DNA of 64,000 nt from Cycas panzhihuaensis (Eukaryota > Cycadophyta), in assembly GCA_023213395.1 (NCBI GenBank), contig CM041465.1, positions 18,910,001 through 18,974,000 on the forward strand, written 5' to 3'. Under the pieces are notes generated by a model. The model did not search any database and was not told the origin of the DNA. It saw only the letters and a list, made by a program, of their open reading frames with translations. A program made the translations under genes and the position numbers. Positions 11,459 to 21,645 of the stretch are shown one piece after another (the first letter of the stretch is position 1; each line of letters starts with the position of its first letter).

Positions 11459-11996
11459 GAGTATGATGATCTCTTTACTGAAAGAAGTATAATGTAACTA
11501 ACGAAAGAGGCGAGGAGAGGGCTCTATGTGGCTAGTAACGGTGGCCACAAAGGGGTACGAAGGCCTAGCAATGAGGTGACCTAAAGGCAGGGAAGGCTGC
11601 CCCACTAATAGGGAAGACACCGACAGAAAAAAAGGGCTCTGGGGCACCCAAATTGGCTTAAGAAAGCACAAAGGGGTGCCTGGCCGAAGGGGACAGTTCG
11701 TATGGGAGCGTCGAGAGCGAAAAAAGGCTGCAAAAATGAATCCAGGGTGGTGAAATGAGCCAAATGAGTATAAACTCAGGCATGCGCAGGAGTGGCATGC
11801 AAAACGAGATGAGGGGGCTCCAGAGAAATGAGCCATCCAGGGTGCCATTAATGTGCCAGGAGAGACAGGTCAAAAGGAAGCCACGGAGACCAAAAGAAGA
11901 ACCGAGCTGGAAGGCAAAGCTAGCCAGGGTGGAAATGTGGTCTGGGAGGCTACCTCGAAGGCAAAAAAGGAAGAAGTATCTGACGAGGGCCCCGCC
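11459..11996. other. Region between second RNase H and antisense-gene promoter (RLG-B)
   Basis: No coding homology recognised; open frames here on both strands overlap and show no family motif. The last 270 bases are colinear with RLG-A 1-273 and RLG-E 59945-60216, so this is element sequence upstream of the TATA box. Confidence 0.5.
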
Positions 11997-12003
11997 TATA
12001 TAA
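11997..12003 (+). promoter_or_regulatory. TATA box of the antisense extra gene (RLG-B)
   Basis: GCCTATATAAGG, the same motif and context as at 274 and 60217. About 100 bases downstream is the ATG of putative exon 1 (12102). Confidence 0.65.
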
Positions 12004-12101
12004 GGAAATCTGAACAAAAAAGGGGTTCATTTATCACGAGCTCTAGTACGAAATTCAGAGCTCGTTCCTTACACAACAGAGTGCTAACCCACTTCCGAGA
12101 C

Positions 12102-14559
12102 ATGCAGCGGGAGATCCAACCATTGGATCGAGATGAGGAGGTAGCCAGAGTGACCGAGGGGATCGAGATGGCGACTGCATGACCAGATCTAGTAAGTGGA
12201 TCACCAAACCCAATCTGAAATTGTGATTTGAAGTTTAATACTTTTTATGAGTTTTTTATGTGGTTTTTGACCCCATAAGGGCAAGAAGAGACCTCTTGGG
12301 ATCTGAATTGGACCCAAAGAGGGGCGGGACCAGGGCATTAGGTAGCCCTGGTCCCAGTGGGCCCAACTGTGGCCTACCCAGAGGAAAAACTTTTAGTTGT
12401 TGGGGCCGGGAACCCCCCCCCCCCCCTTTAGGGAGGTGACGTTAGCACCGCGGCAAAGATCGCAGTGCCACGATCTTTTCCACAGGGCGATCGCCTGGCC
12501 CCACCTAAATTCTGTGGTACCGTAGAATTTAGCACGGTGCAGGGCCAGGATCCTGAAAAAAAAGAAAGGGGACCCCAAGGGGCCCCAAATCTGGACCAAA
12601 TGATGCCAAGGGAGGGTCTGGAGAAGCCAGGAGTGAGTGTTGGCTATAGACTAACATGTTTGGATGGTGTTTTTTGCAGGTAGTGACCGTGGTAGAGAAC
12701 CACGAGAATGTTGGTATGGCTCTGTTGAGCTTCTTGGAGATGATGAGTAGAGAGGACAAAGGGGTCCTCCGGAGATGCGGATTGTTGAAGGTGGTGAAGA
12801 CACCCTAGTACATGTCAAATTAGAGACTGCTTGTGGATATAATATTGCATTAGGATAGGCAGAGACACGTGTTCCATCTGCCCCAGGTAGGGGACGTCAC
12901 AGTGACACCCAGAGACATCCGGCGGATCCTAGGGGTGCCAGCGACAGGGAGACCGGCCACACTAGGAGCATTACCTAGCAACGAGACGGCTCATCGAGAG
13001 GCATCCATATTCTTTACAGGCCAGGACAGGTGGGAGAGGTGAGGGATGCCTCTACAGAGTATGGTGATGTCCAGGGTTCCTCGTGTGAGGAAACTAATCA
13101 CCCTATGCATTCTGTTTTAGATTTCTCAAAAACAAAATTATAGGGACATTCCAGGAGGCTAGATGGATGCAGTATGTCAGTGTGAGGCCGACGAGAGATT
13201 GGATTGGGCCACCCTTATAGCGGTGAATCTCATCGCCTAGTTGGATGCTATCAGGGTGGCGGGCAGGGGTGGATTATCATGCAACACGCTATTGTAGTGC
13301 TAGTTCTTTGACCATTTTATAGTAGTGGCACCATCAGGGGGACCACACTCCATACTAGACTGGGCACCCATGGTACACAGGTGGCAGACCTGGTTCAGGG
13401 GAGTGGAGGATCAAGCACATGTCGAGAGGTTCGTGGATGCCACATCACTGGATTTACTCACGATGACTGACTACACACCGGACCCCTACTGGTCAACGAG
13501 ATGGGACAGCGACGAGGATGCAGGAGGAGCAGGGGCTGCCCCCAGAGACGACGATGGTAGCGACGGTGGAGATGGAGGAGATGGGGCCGGCCCATCGTGA
13601 GCTGCAGATGAGGCAGGACCATCAGGGACTACCGAGGGGACGAGGGGGCCTATGACACGAGCCTAAAGATTGAGGATTGTGGAGAGACCCAGAGAGGCAG
13701 TTCCACTAGTAGAGGGAGGGGCACGGGCCCCAACAGTGGAGGTGGTTGTAGAGGAGGTGCCAGAGGAGGAGGCACCTAGAGTTGGTAGAGAGCCAAGGAT
13801 AGAGGCTATCGCATAGGCAGAGGAGCCAACGAGTGCAGCAGGTGAGGCTCAACCTTCCTCGTTGTTTGATAGCCAGATGCATTATATTGTTTGGTTTTTG
13901 ATTTGATATTTGTGCATACATGTACTAATACATGACATGGTGGATTTGTAGGTGCTGCAGAGATCAGATGGCTGGTTGAGGCCATGGTGAGGGAGATGTT
14001 CCCTTAGGTATATACAGAGGGGCAGCCACCCATCCAGGTGGAGGACGCACCTAGATTGGTGGGTGCCCACATAGCAGCGTTCGCCCCGTTGGCGAGGGCA
14101 AGAGATATATGGGCTGCAGAGTCCTAAGAGCATATAGCATTCAGGGGATAGATGTAGCGAGAGCTGGACGAGGCTTAAGGCACGCGAGACACATTACAGA
14201 GTCACGTACAGGCACTAGAGACCTAGGGTAGACCCGGAGGGGATATGGGGAGCCATATCCAGGTGGTAATACTAGAGGAGAGACTCTAAGAGATGGAGGA
14301 GAGGTTGTGCCTCATAGAGGCAGAGTGGGATCGTATCTAAGTGCGATACGATTGACTGGTCGAGGACATGGCAACATCGAGGTTAGCACGGTACAGGACT
14401 CAGACCCATATGGCAGTGATGACCCTAAGGAGGCCATAAGATAAGGGGAGCGAGGCAGGGAGCTCACTGAGACCCAGGAGGAGTCTCAGAGGGATGTGGT
14501 CCCAAGGAGAGGGATCACACAGAGTAGGAGATGATACCCCAGGAGTAGGGCAACAGTAG
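12102..14559 (+). pseudogene. Antisense extra gene, plant-mobile-domain-like, three exons (best copy, RLG-B)
   Basis: Best-preserved copy. Exon 1 12102-12191 starts MQREIQPLDRDEE and ends at TA|GTAAGT. Intron 1 12192-12679 has branch-like CTAAC (12651) and acceptor TTTTTTGCAG. Exon 2 is 12680-13841. Intron 2 13842-13951 has donor CAG|GTGAGG, TACTAATAC (13923) and acceptor TTTGTAG. Exon 3 runs 13952-14559. Exon lengths keep one frame throughout, about 619 codons, broken only by point-mutation stops. Exon 2 has HVFHLPQVGDVTVTPRDIRR then ILGVPATGRP, the look of a plant mobile domain. Next come LDLLTMTDYTPDPYWSTRWD and the linker DDDGSDGGDGGDGAGPS. Exon 3 has REMFP, AHIAAFAPLARARDIWAAES and a coiled-coil-like ILEERL.EMEERL stretch. 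The role is unknown; a DNA-transposon-derived domain is likely. Confidence 0.75.
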
Positions 14560-15175
14560 TATAGTACTCATGTATTTAATTTTGGCAGGGGAAAGCATGG
14601 GCCTCCAAGAGGTCATATATATAGAGTCATATGATTGTACCCCCCCTGCAAGGACACCAACTTCCCATATGTATGATGTGACATATGATTTTGATGTATG
14701 TATATAGACAAGGCAATTGGCACCCTATTTTGATATGTGATGATGTGTATATCATGTGTGACAGATGACATGTATGTTATAGATGCCTTGTTATATGACG
14801 CACGTATTTCCTTCCATGCATGGCCGTATATCTAACAGAAGTACACACGACCACCATGAGTAGAGGTGATAGGCACATGTGGGGTTAGAAATAGAGTGAC
14901 ACGCACGTCCATGGAGGAGCATAGCAGGATATGTGAAGGAAACACCAAGCAAGAGGGGCAGTAACGATACTCTAGAGCATCGTCCTAACTGGGGGATGTC
15001 CAAATAGGAAGACAAGAGTCCCAAAAGGATATGGGAACATGGGTTCCACGGGAGGAACTAGAAGAAAACGGAAGAGACCATCCTAAGTTGTCATTCCACT
15101 CGTGGCTAGGAGAAATGGGAATAACTTAAGATGGTAGTTTAGGCTCATTTCGTAGCATGGAGAGAGAAAGAGGTA
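14560..15175. other. Spacer ending at the pol deletion junction (RLG-B)
   Basis: Non-coding, colinear with RLG-A 2894-3640. It includes the TGAGCCTAAACTACCATC motif on minus (about 15131-15150). Homology to RLG-A ends near 15175, where integrase should begin, and the protease-RT linker follows instead. Confidence 0.6.
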
Positions 15176-15860
15176 TGCCTAAACCCCATAGGGGAAGGGG
15201 TAGTCACACGCAGAATAGGAGATAGGTGATGAAGGGTAGGCCTGGTGTGGTTAGGCCTACCAGTAAACTCGTTATGGTCAGAACCAGATGAGTGTAACCA
15301 ACCTAGCAGGCGACGGATCGCATGGCAAGGTTGCATCTTAGTAAGAGTGGCTCTAGTCCTAGATAAGGATCTAGAGCGTGAAGAAGAAGTGTCTCTACGA
15401 GTGGATCGTCGATGCGGGTGCCTATGTGAAACCGCTTGAGGAAGCCGAGAAGGTGAAATAAATGGTTGGTTTAGGACCAGCAGCTTAGGAACCAATGTGG
15501 AATGAGGAGGAGTAGGAATATCTGATCGAGATATCCCCCTAGGTGCTCGTGAAACTAGGGTGACACATCAAGGAGAGGGCTCATAACCCTCGCTATCCGA
15601 CTCAGAGTCACCTGTGATGGCTAAGTAACCGTAACCACCTATACCAATAGAGGTAAACCTGACTAGGTTTGGCTCATGACATGGAATAGGATCCAACTGA
15701 TGAAGGTTGATCTCCTGAAACAAAGGTTCCATGGAAGGGGTAGCCTCCTCAGGATTGCTATCTTCATTATCAAAGACATCCTAGTAGGCTGGATGAGAGG
15801 TGTGAGATGGCATTGGCTCACGGGTGACAACTTTAACTCATCCTTCATGGACAAATTTAA
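15176..15860 (-). pseudogene. Protease-RT linker, directly joined to the 3' spacer (RLG-B)
   Basis: Decayed pol linker, homologous to RLG-A about 6560-7215 (shared IGxxxYGYL passage near 15590-15660 read on minus). Its right side runs into protease. Its left side meets the 3' spacer, so about 2.9 kb of RT, RNase H and integrase are missing. The exact joint cannot be fixed by eye because the linker is poorly conserved. Confidence 0.6.
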
Positions 15861-16300
15861 GTTACCCCCAACACATGGAGCAGATTGCTTCTATTTGGTC
15901 AAGCCATGGTCGGCCCAACAAGAGGTTGTACTCCACATCGATATCAAGTACAACAACTTTGACAGAAACAATTTTCCCTCTTAAGGTGAGGGAAAGGGAG
16001 ATTGTCCCTAAAGGGGACTTTTTAGTCCCATCATACCCTTGGCATTTCCAAGGGACAGACTTAAGAGCTACTATGCCTAGCTCCTTGAGCATACGCAAGG
16101 TGCATAGCATTAACCGAAGAGCCATTATCTACAATGGTCCTCTTTATGATAAAATCAGGAGTGTCAATGGTAATGACGAATGGGTAATGCAAAAGCTTCT
16201 CCCGCCATCGAGATGGGAGATCTCTGGGATCAAATGAGATGATAGGTGATCCATGGGAGTTAGCATCTACCACATGGATGGAAGTATCTTATTGGCCAAG
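15861..16300 (-). pseudogene. Aspartic protease (RLG-B)
   Basis: On minus, SFDPRDLPSRWREKLLHYPF precedes TIVDNGSSVNAMHL, which holds the catalytic Asp (about 16140-16108). Downstream, LKSVPWKCQGYDGTKK and VEYNLLLGRPWLDQIE (15935-15885) complete the protease. YNLLLGRPWL is a block typical of Tat-type Gypsy proteases. The two halves lie in different frames (16273-16061 and 16125-15862), so at least one indel splits it. Confidence 0.85.
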
Positions 16301-18888
16301 AGCTTCAAGAAGAAGAGCACGTTACTCATGGCAGCTTCTCAAGACATCCATCAAGGACATCCCTGTAGCAATGATGTGGAGCTCTTCAATGATGGAGAAG
16401 GGCTTACCCTTCGTAGGTTGGGTAAGCACCCTTTGAAAATTGTAATGTCCAAGGCATACGAGAATAGTCTTAGGAAGCACAGGGGGTTCCAAAAGAGAAG
16501 TTTCCAGAAGAGGATCAAGGTGAGATATGGATGAAGAGGCACCAACTGCCTCTTTAGTGGCTTGAGACCTGGTTAAGGCATATAACAGAGTGGTCTCAAG
16601 TAATTAGACAACCTTCTTTCCCTTATTGTAGGATCATGAAGGCGAAGGAGCATGGCAGTTAGGGGAACGCAAGGAGGATGATGAATCTCGTGCACCTTTC
16701 CCTCTACCATCCGAAGGGCAAGAATCAGGGGATCTACCCCAGTTCCGGTTGTTTCTTTGTTGGGTATTCCGATCACGCTCCCCATGTTTGGGAAACGGAT
16801 CCTTATAGATGGGTTGATCGAGATTGGGCCTCGAAGCCCTTCTGGGAGATGAATCACATTGTGGGGCATCACGAGGGTGTTGCACCTAATAATGCGAGTC
16901 ATCATGGAAGCACTCCTCATGGATGGAGCACCACTTCTTCTCGAGTGGAGGATCGGCTTTTTTTGCTTGAGAAGTTTGGGTACTACCCCCTTTGGGGGGA
17001 GTGGCTTGAGAAGCCTATTGAATTTGTTTGTTAGATGTTGGTGATGAAGGGGCTTGGAGTTTAAGCTCCTTCATCATACACTCGAATGAGTGTATGGCAG
17101 AAGTAAGTGGGTCTAAAGTCCTCTCAGTTGGGTGAGAAGTAGACCTGGTGGGTTGCGAAGGTTTAGTTTCCTTAGTTGAGGGAGGTGCCTCATGACGTTG
17201 TGAGGGCTTGAGAGGCCTCTTGAGTCCAGCTTGGATCTCAATAGCCTCTAATGCTAAGCATTTCACGATCACGGAGTCGCACGTGGTTGCCCCCACTTTG
17301 AGGACTTCCACATGTACTTCGAGGCGAAGTGCATTAACGAAAAGGTCTCTCTTCAGCTCCTCAGGCAACGTGGCCTTAGTGGAGTGAAGAAGGTCATGGA
17401 ATCATCTTACAAAGTCACGATTCATTTCATCATGACCTTGTTTGAGTGAAAGGAGAGATTTCATTCCACTCTCAAATGGACAAGCTACATCAAAGTAGTT
17501 GATGAATTCATCCACTAATTGCTGGAATGAAAAGATAGAGTGGGCAGGGAGGCGATAAAACCATTTAAGGGCATCACCCTATAAAGATCATGGGAATAAT
17601 TTTATTAAGATATGGTCATAAGCCTAGTAGTCTATACATGCCATAGAAAAACTATGCACATGTTCAACTGGGTCTTGCGACGAAGTTCCATCAAATTTGG
17701 GAACTTCAGGAGGGTGAGGTGGTAGATTAGTTCTTAACGCCTCAATGGATAACAACATCGATCTATAATCCATGAAGGGACGTGCCCTTACATGGGTTGT
17801 AGGGTCAATGAACAACAATGAGTAAGGAATGGATGGGGGTGGTAAACCCATCCCTCCTTAGGGAAATGCCCTTTGTTGGAAGGGGGCTTGAGGATAAACG
17901 CCTTGGAAGGGAGCTAGGTTCCCTTGTGAAGGCGTAGCAAAAGAAGTCACGCTGGACAGCAGAAATGGAGGGTGCGGGACTGGATTCTACCCATATGGGC
18001 CACCTATAGGTGGTGCAACCCCATATGGATGTAGTAGGTTCACCACATAAGCTGGAAGGTGGTTCTCCTTACCCTACCCCCAAGGTTGAGATGCATAACT
18101 CAGGGGTATGTAAAGGGAAGGACCATTGGATAGGTTTTGAATATATAGCTAGTGGCAGTAGTACTAGTAGGACCTCTAGGCCTACTAGGGAACGCATGTG
18201 CCATGTTTGAGGGTGGCACATTCGCTTGGCTTGGAAAAGATATGCTAACCTCAAGCTGGGGAAAAGACACACCGCGAATAGGTCCTGAAGAACTAGGACC
18301 ATGACTAAGAATAGAGGGTGCGACACTTGTCCCCAAGATTGGTGTAGAAATGGAGTGGGACGAGTGCGCAGGAACAGAAGGATTACTTGCCATGGGAGGC
18401 ACAGGTGTAGATGAAGAAGACGCTCTACAACGCAAAGCTTCTTCAAACCACCTGAGACGTGCTTGAAGGCGAGTTGCTCGAAAGTACTCGCTGATAGCTT
18501 CAATCACATTGGTAGGAGGGGTATCTTCATAACCATAAGAGGTGGATGGGACCTTGAATGATGGAGACCCCTCAGGGCACTCCTTATAAGAATCACCAAT
18601 TGGATGGTGAATCTCATGAAGAGGCAAACCTTCTACTGCATGAACAGAAGGATGGATGCCGGAGGGGTGAGGCTAGTCACCCGGGTAATAAATGGGATCG
18701 TCACCCTCCTGGGTGGATCCCAGAATGGATGAGGGAAACTCTTGATTTCCTGAGACCAAGGTGTAGTAAGCCCAGTCAGAATGATAGCCCTCCATTGTCG
18801 AATCAGAATCCAATGACGGAAGGGAGTGATACGAAGGGTCTTCAAACAACGGTGGTAGACCTCACAAATAATGCAAGAAACATCGCAT
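16301..18888 (-). pseudogene. Gag (RLG-B)
   Basis: Capsid-forming protein. The ATG at 18888 is chosen because the same start, followed by a ...LPPLFEDPSYHS-like passage and TMEGY, is found at 42750 (RLG-D) and 23919 (RLG-A), each about 150 bases after the PBS. A long open stretch 18627-18100 is Ser/Pro-rich. The retrotransposon Gag core follows: PPHPPEVPKFDGTSSQDPVE (about 17720-17660), a WFYRLPAHS-like block, FHDLLHSTKATL and LKRDLFVNALRLEVHVEVLK (17368-17280). A basic tail has a CxxH...H pattern (WCSIHEECFHDDSH, about 16920-16870). Stops and shifts are many. Confidence 0.85.
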
Positions 18889-19035
18889 GCAATGCCTTTA
18901 CAAAAGTTGTTAGAAGAGAATAAAGGGTATGAAGCATGCGTTGGGGGTTTCCCAATAGAAATGAAAGTCAAGAAGATCACCTAAAAGCAATAGCCCCAAC
19001 AGGAAGAGAGGCGAGACTAGCTTCCTTACTGGAAG

Positions 19036-19053
19036 TCCCTAGTATGGTCACCA
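19036..19053 (-). other. Primer binding site (RLG-B)
   Basis: TGGTGACCATACTAGGGA on minus, one base inside the 5' LTR. RLG-D has TGGTGACCATACCAGGGA and RLG-A TAGCAACCATACTGGGGA. It is not an initiator-Met site. By eye it shares 12 of 18 positions with the tRNA-Asp site of other plant Gypsy elements, but I cannot name the primer securely. Confidence 0.7.
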
Positions 19054-19054
19054 G

Positions 19055-21640
19055 TGAAACATGTCTACGGGGTGGTCTTCTACGTTTAGCAGGATATGGC
19101 TAACTAAGATGTGGTTGGGCTATGAGTGGGATCTAACGGTAAGAAAAACACCACGCAAGGCATCCATGCGCCAGAGTGTAGATTCGGGACCTGCAAATGG
19201 TGCCTAATGCATTAGGGCAATCTTTGGAGAAGGATGCAAGGCGAGGCCTTGGGTCATCCTAAAAGGAGAGGCCCTCCTACCCCTTGGATGGCTGGGAAGA
19301 GGAAGAGGGACTCTAAAGAGTTGCGTCTTCTCAAGAGAGGGAGAAGGCAATGTGTAAGAGAATGTGTGTAGTATGGTATCCTACGTGTGGGCTAGGTGGG
19401 GAGGTGAGGAATATATGACTCACACCCAAAACCTATCTATATGTGGTATAAACAACTATGAAAAGACGTGCAAATGCAGAGATGAGTTCTTTTCCATTTT
19501 TTGTTTCCTATGTATTTTTAGCATGTGGCATATGCATAAGAGAAAACACTATAGAAAAGGATAAAAAAAGGACGAAGAATACCTGGAAATATAGTGTGGT
19601 TGGGGTGTTGCGACCTTCTACTCTTTGTGCACTCACCCGCTCGAACTTGTCACGCAGGTGAGAGACTAGCTGGTGACGATTGCTGTGAGCAGTCAAGGGT
19701 CTACCTTACCTTCCCCAATCGTGCGAAAAACAAAGTAACACAAAGAACGATAAAAGAAAACAAAGAAATACTACTAATAAGAGACTAACCTATCAAGAAG
19801 TTTGTCTCGTTCGTATTTCTGTTACCACAAAGCCTGCCAATCACAACACGAGAGTTTCTCCCTCCCAGAAGAGGGGATGCTAAATATGCCTAATATATGT
19901 ATATGTGAATACAAAAAGTAGATAACAAATCAAGTCAAAGAAATGTTGCACTCTACTCCAAAACTTTAAGCAAAACTCAAACCGATAGCAGCACCAAATG
20001 GTATCCAAAATGAAGAAGTTAGCCTCGGAATGGTCAACTCACCCACAAGTATCTCCATATAGCCTAGAAGGAGGGAAAAATAAAGTGTAATGGCTATATG
20101 GGACAACAAACAAGGGAGGAAATAGACTAGCAAAATGATGTACAAACAAACCCAAGAGACGAAGTGCTATTGGGCAGTGATGCGCTAGGGGTCACGAACA
20201 AACCGGGACATGTTTGGGGGGCTTATGTGGTGCCCAAAACTTATAAGTGTAGGTCTGAAACTAGCGTGGCAAGGGCTGCCAATGCTATTTCAGATCTAGA
20301 AACGGGCTCTCAATATCCCTGGCCCATCTCCAAGGGAGGCATGAAGTGAAAGAGAAAGGAGGGGAAGGGTTTGGGCCCTTGGGGAGAAGACCAACAAGGG
20401 GATTGATCCTGCCTTTCTCCCTTCACCCACCCTTATGTAACCCTCTTGCATAGCCATCTTGAAGTAAACTTGCAGGAAAAGAGAGGGGGAGCATTGTAAA
20501 GTAGAGAGCAATGGGCAAGCTCCTACGCAATGCTAAGCCAAGAGCAAAAAAATAACTGAATACTATTCATAAAAGGAAGGAGATAAAACATGAATCTTAG
20601 AGAAACATTGAAGAGGTACCTTGCAGCTGGAGGAAAGAGCTTGTTCCTACTAGAAATTAGGAGGAAAAGCTTATGCCTAATAGGATTTTCAGGCCTGGGA
20701 TAAGAAGAGGCAAACATGGAAGCAAATCTAGAATTTTGGAGCTTGCTTTGTTGAGTTGCTTTGAGTATTACTTCCTTCATGATGTAGATCTGTAAAAAGA
20801 GAGCCTGAGCTGCTAGAGCAACTCCTGAGATACAACAGGTACCCCTGTGGAAGGAGAAACAGAGCCAAAGAGCAGATCCTTTGATAGTCCTAGAGAGAGA
20901 GCTAGAGTAGAGCCAAAAAATGAATGGAGAAGAGACCTAAATAACTTTCTTTTTGGGTTTTATATTCTCCCTAACCTTAAACGAGTGCTTAGGGTTACGG
21001 GGGGATGAGTATGCATGGATGCCATATGGCAGTTCCACGAAAAGAGTGGGGACTGTCGTGACTATTTAAAAAAATAATTTTAAACAGTCACACCGCGGTA
21101 AACTTTGTGGTATCGTGGTAAAATTTATGGTACCACTAAGTTTACAGTGATGCGGGCCTGAAAGTTAAAATCAGGGTAGAAATAGGGCCTAAGGCCAAAC
21201 AGAGGGTATGTTGAGGTTGGGTAGGCTGGAAATTCCTACCCAGGTGGCTGATAGAGAGAAATGGGTCTCAATGAGGGTCCTATCATACTTAGAAAGGGAT
21301 TCAAAGTAGAGACGGGATTGTTGTCATGGACAAGACATGACCAATTATGATGCTCGAGGAGCTGTGGAGGTGTTGTGGGTAGTTGCGTACCATATGAGGT
21401 GCATGACTCACTGAGGAATGCCCCCACAGTGGGTCGTCATAGGCTGAGTGGTGTGCGGCAGGCACAAGCAACGTGATCAGGCAAGAAAGTAATGCAATCA
21501 CACAAATGATAGGCAAGCATACGTCAAGCAATTCACTAAGTAACCTCAACCAAGCGAAAGTGAGGATGGGAGTGCGAAATATATACCTGAGCTTACCTGA
21601 GTCGACTCGTCTCAAATCCATTCCTCGTAGCCAGGAAACA
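19055..21640 (-). repeat. 5' LTR of RLG-B
   Basis: Partner of 8070-10674, clearly the same length class (2586 bp), starting TGAAACATG and ending GGAAACA. Its minus-strand TATA motif is at 20955-20966 with a decayed telobox pair at 20973-20996. The right end is followed by the target duplication CCTTC. Confidence 0.92.
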
Positions 21641-21645
21641 CCTTC
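21641..21645. repeat. Target-site duplication of RLG-B, right copy
   Basis: CCTTC, pairing with CCTTT at 8065-8069 (one C/T difference). Confidence 0.7.

Larger units (their letters stand above)
8070..21640 (-). mobile_element. RLG-B, Tat-type Gypsy element nested in RLG-A, lacking RT, RNase H and integrase
   Basis: A 13.6-kb element with both LTRs (8070-10674 and 19055-21640), each starting TGAAACA and ending GGAAACA, and a near-perfect 5-bp target duplication. Along minus: 5' LTR, PBS, gag from 18888, protease, then a jump at about 15180 straight to the antisense extra gene (12.0-14.6 kb on +), a second RNase H (11.46-11.04 kb), PPT and 3' LTR. Relative to RLG-A the segment equivalent to about 3640-6560 (integrase, RNase H, RT) is absent. 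It could have moved only with enzymes supplied in trans, unless the deletion came after insertion. Confidence 0.92.

Noticed and set aside
11498-12182. Several 80-120 codon open frames on both strands
   Set aside because: They overlap each other, have no family motif and are not preserved in the colinear parts of RLG-A and RLG-E.
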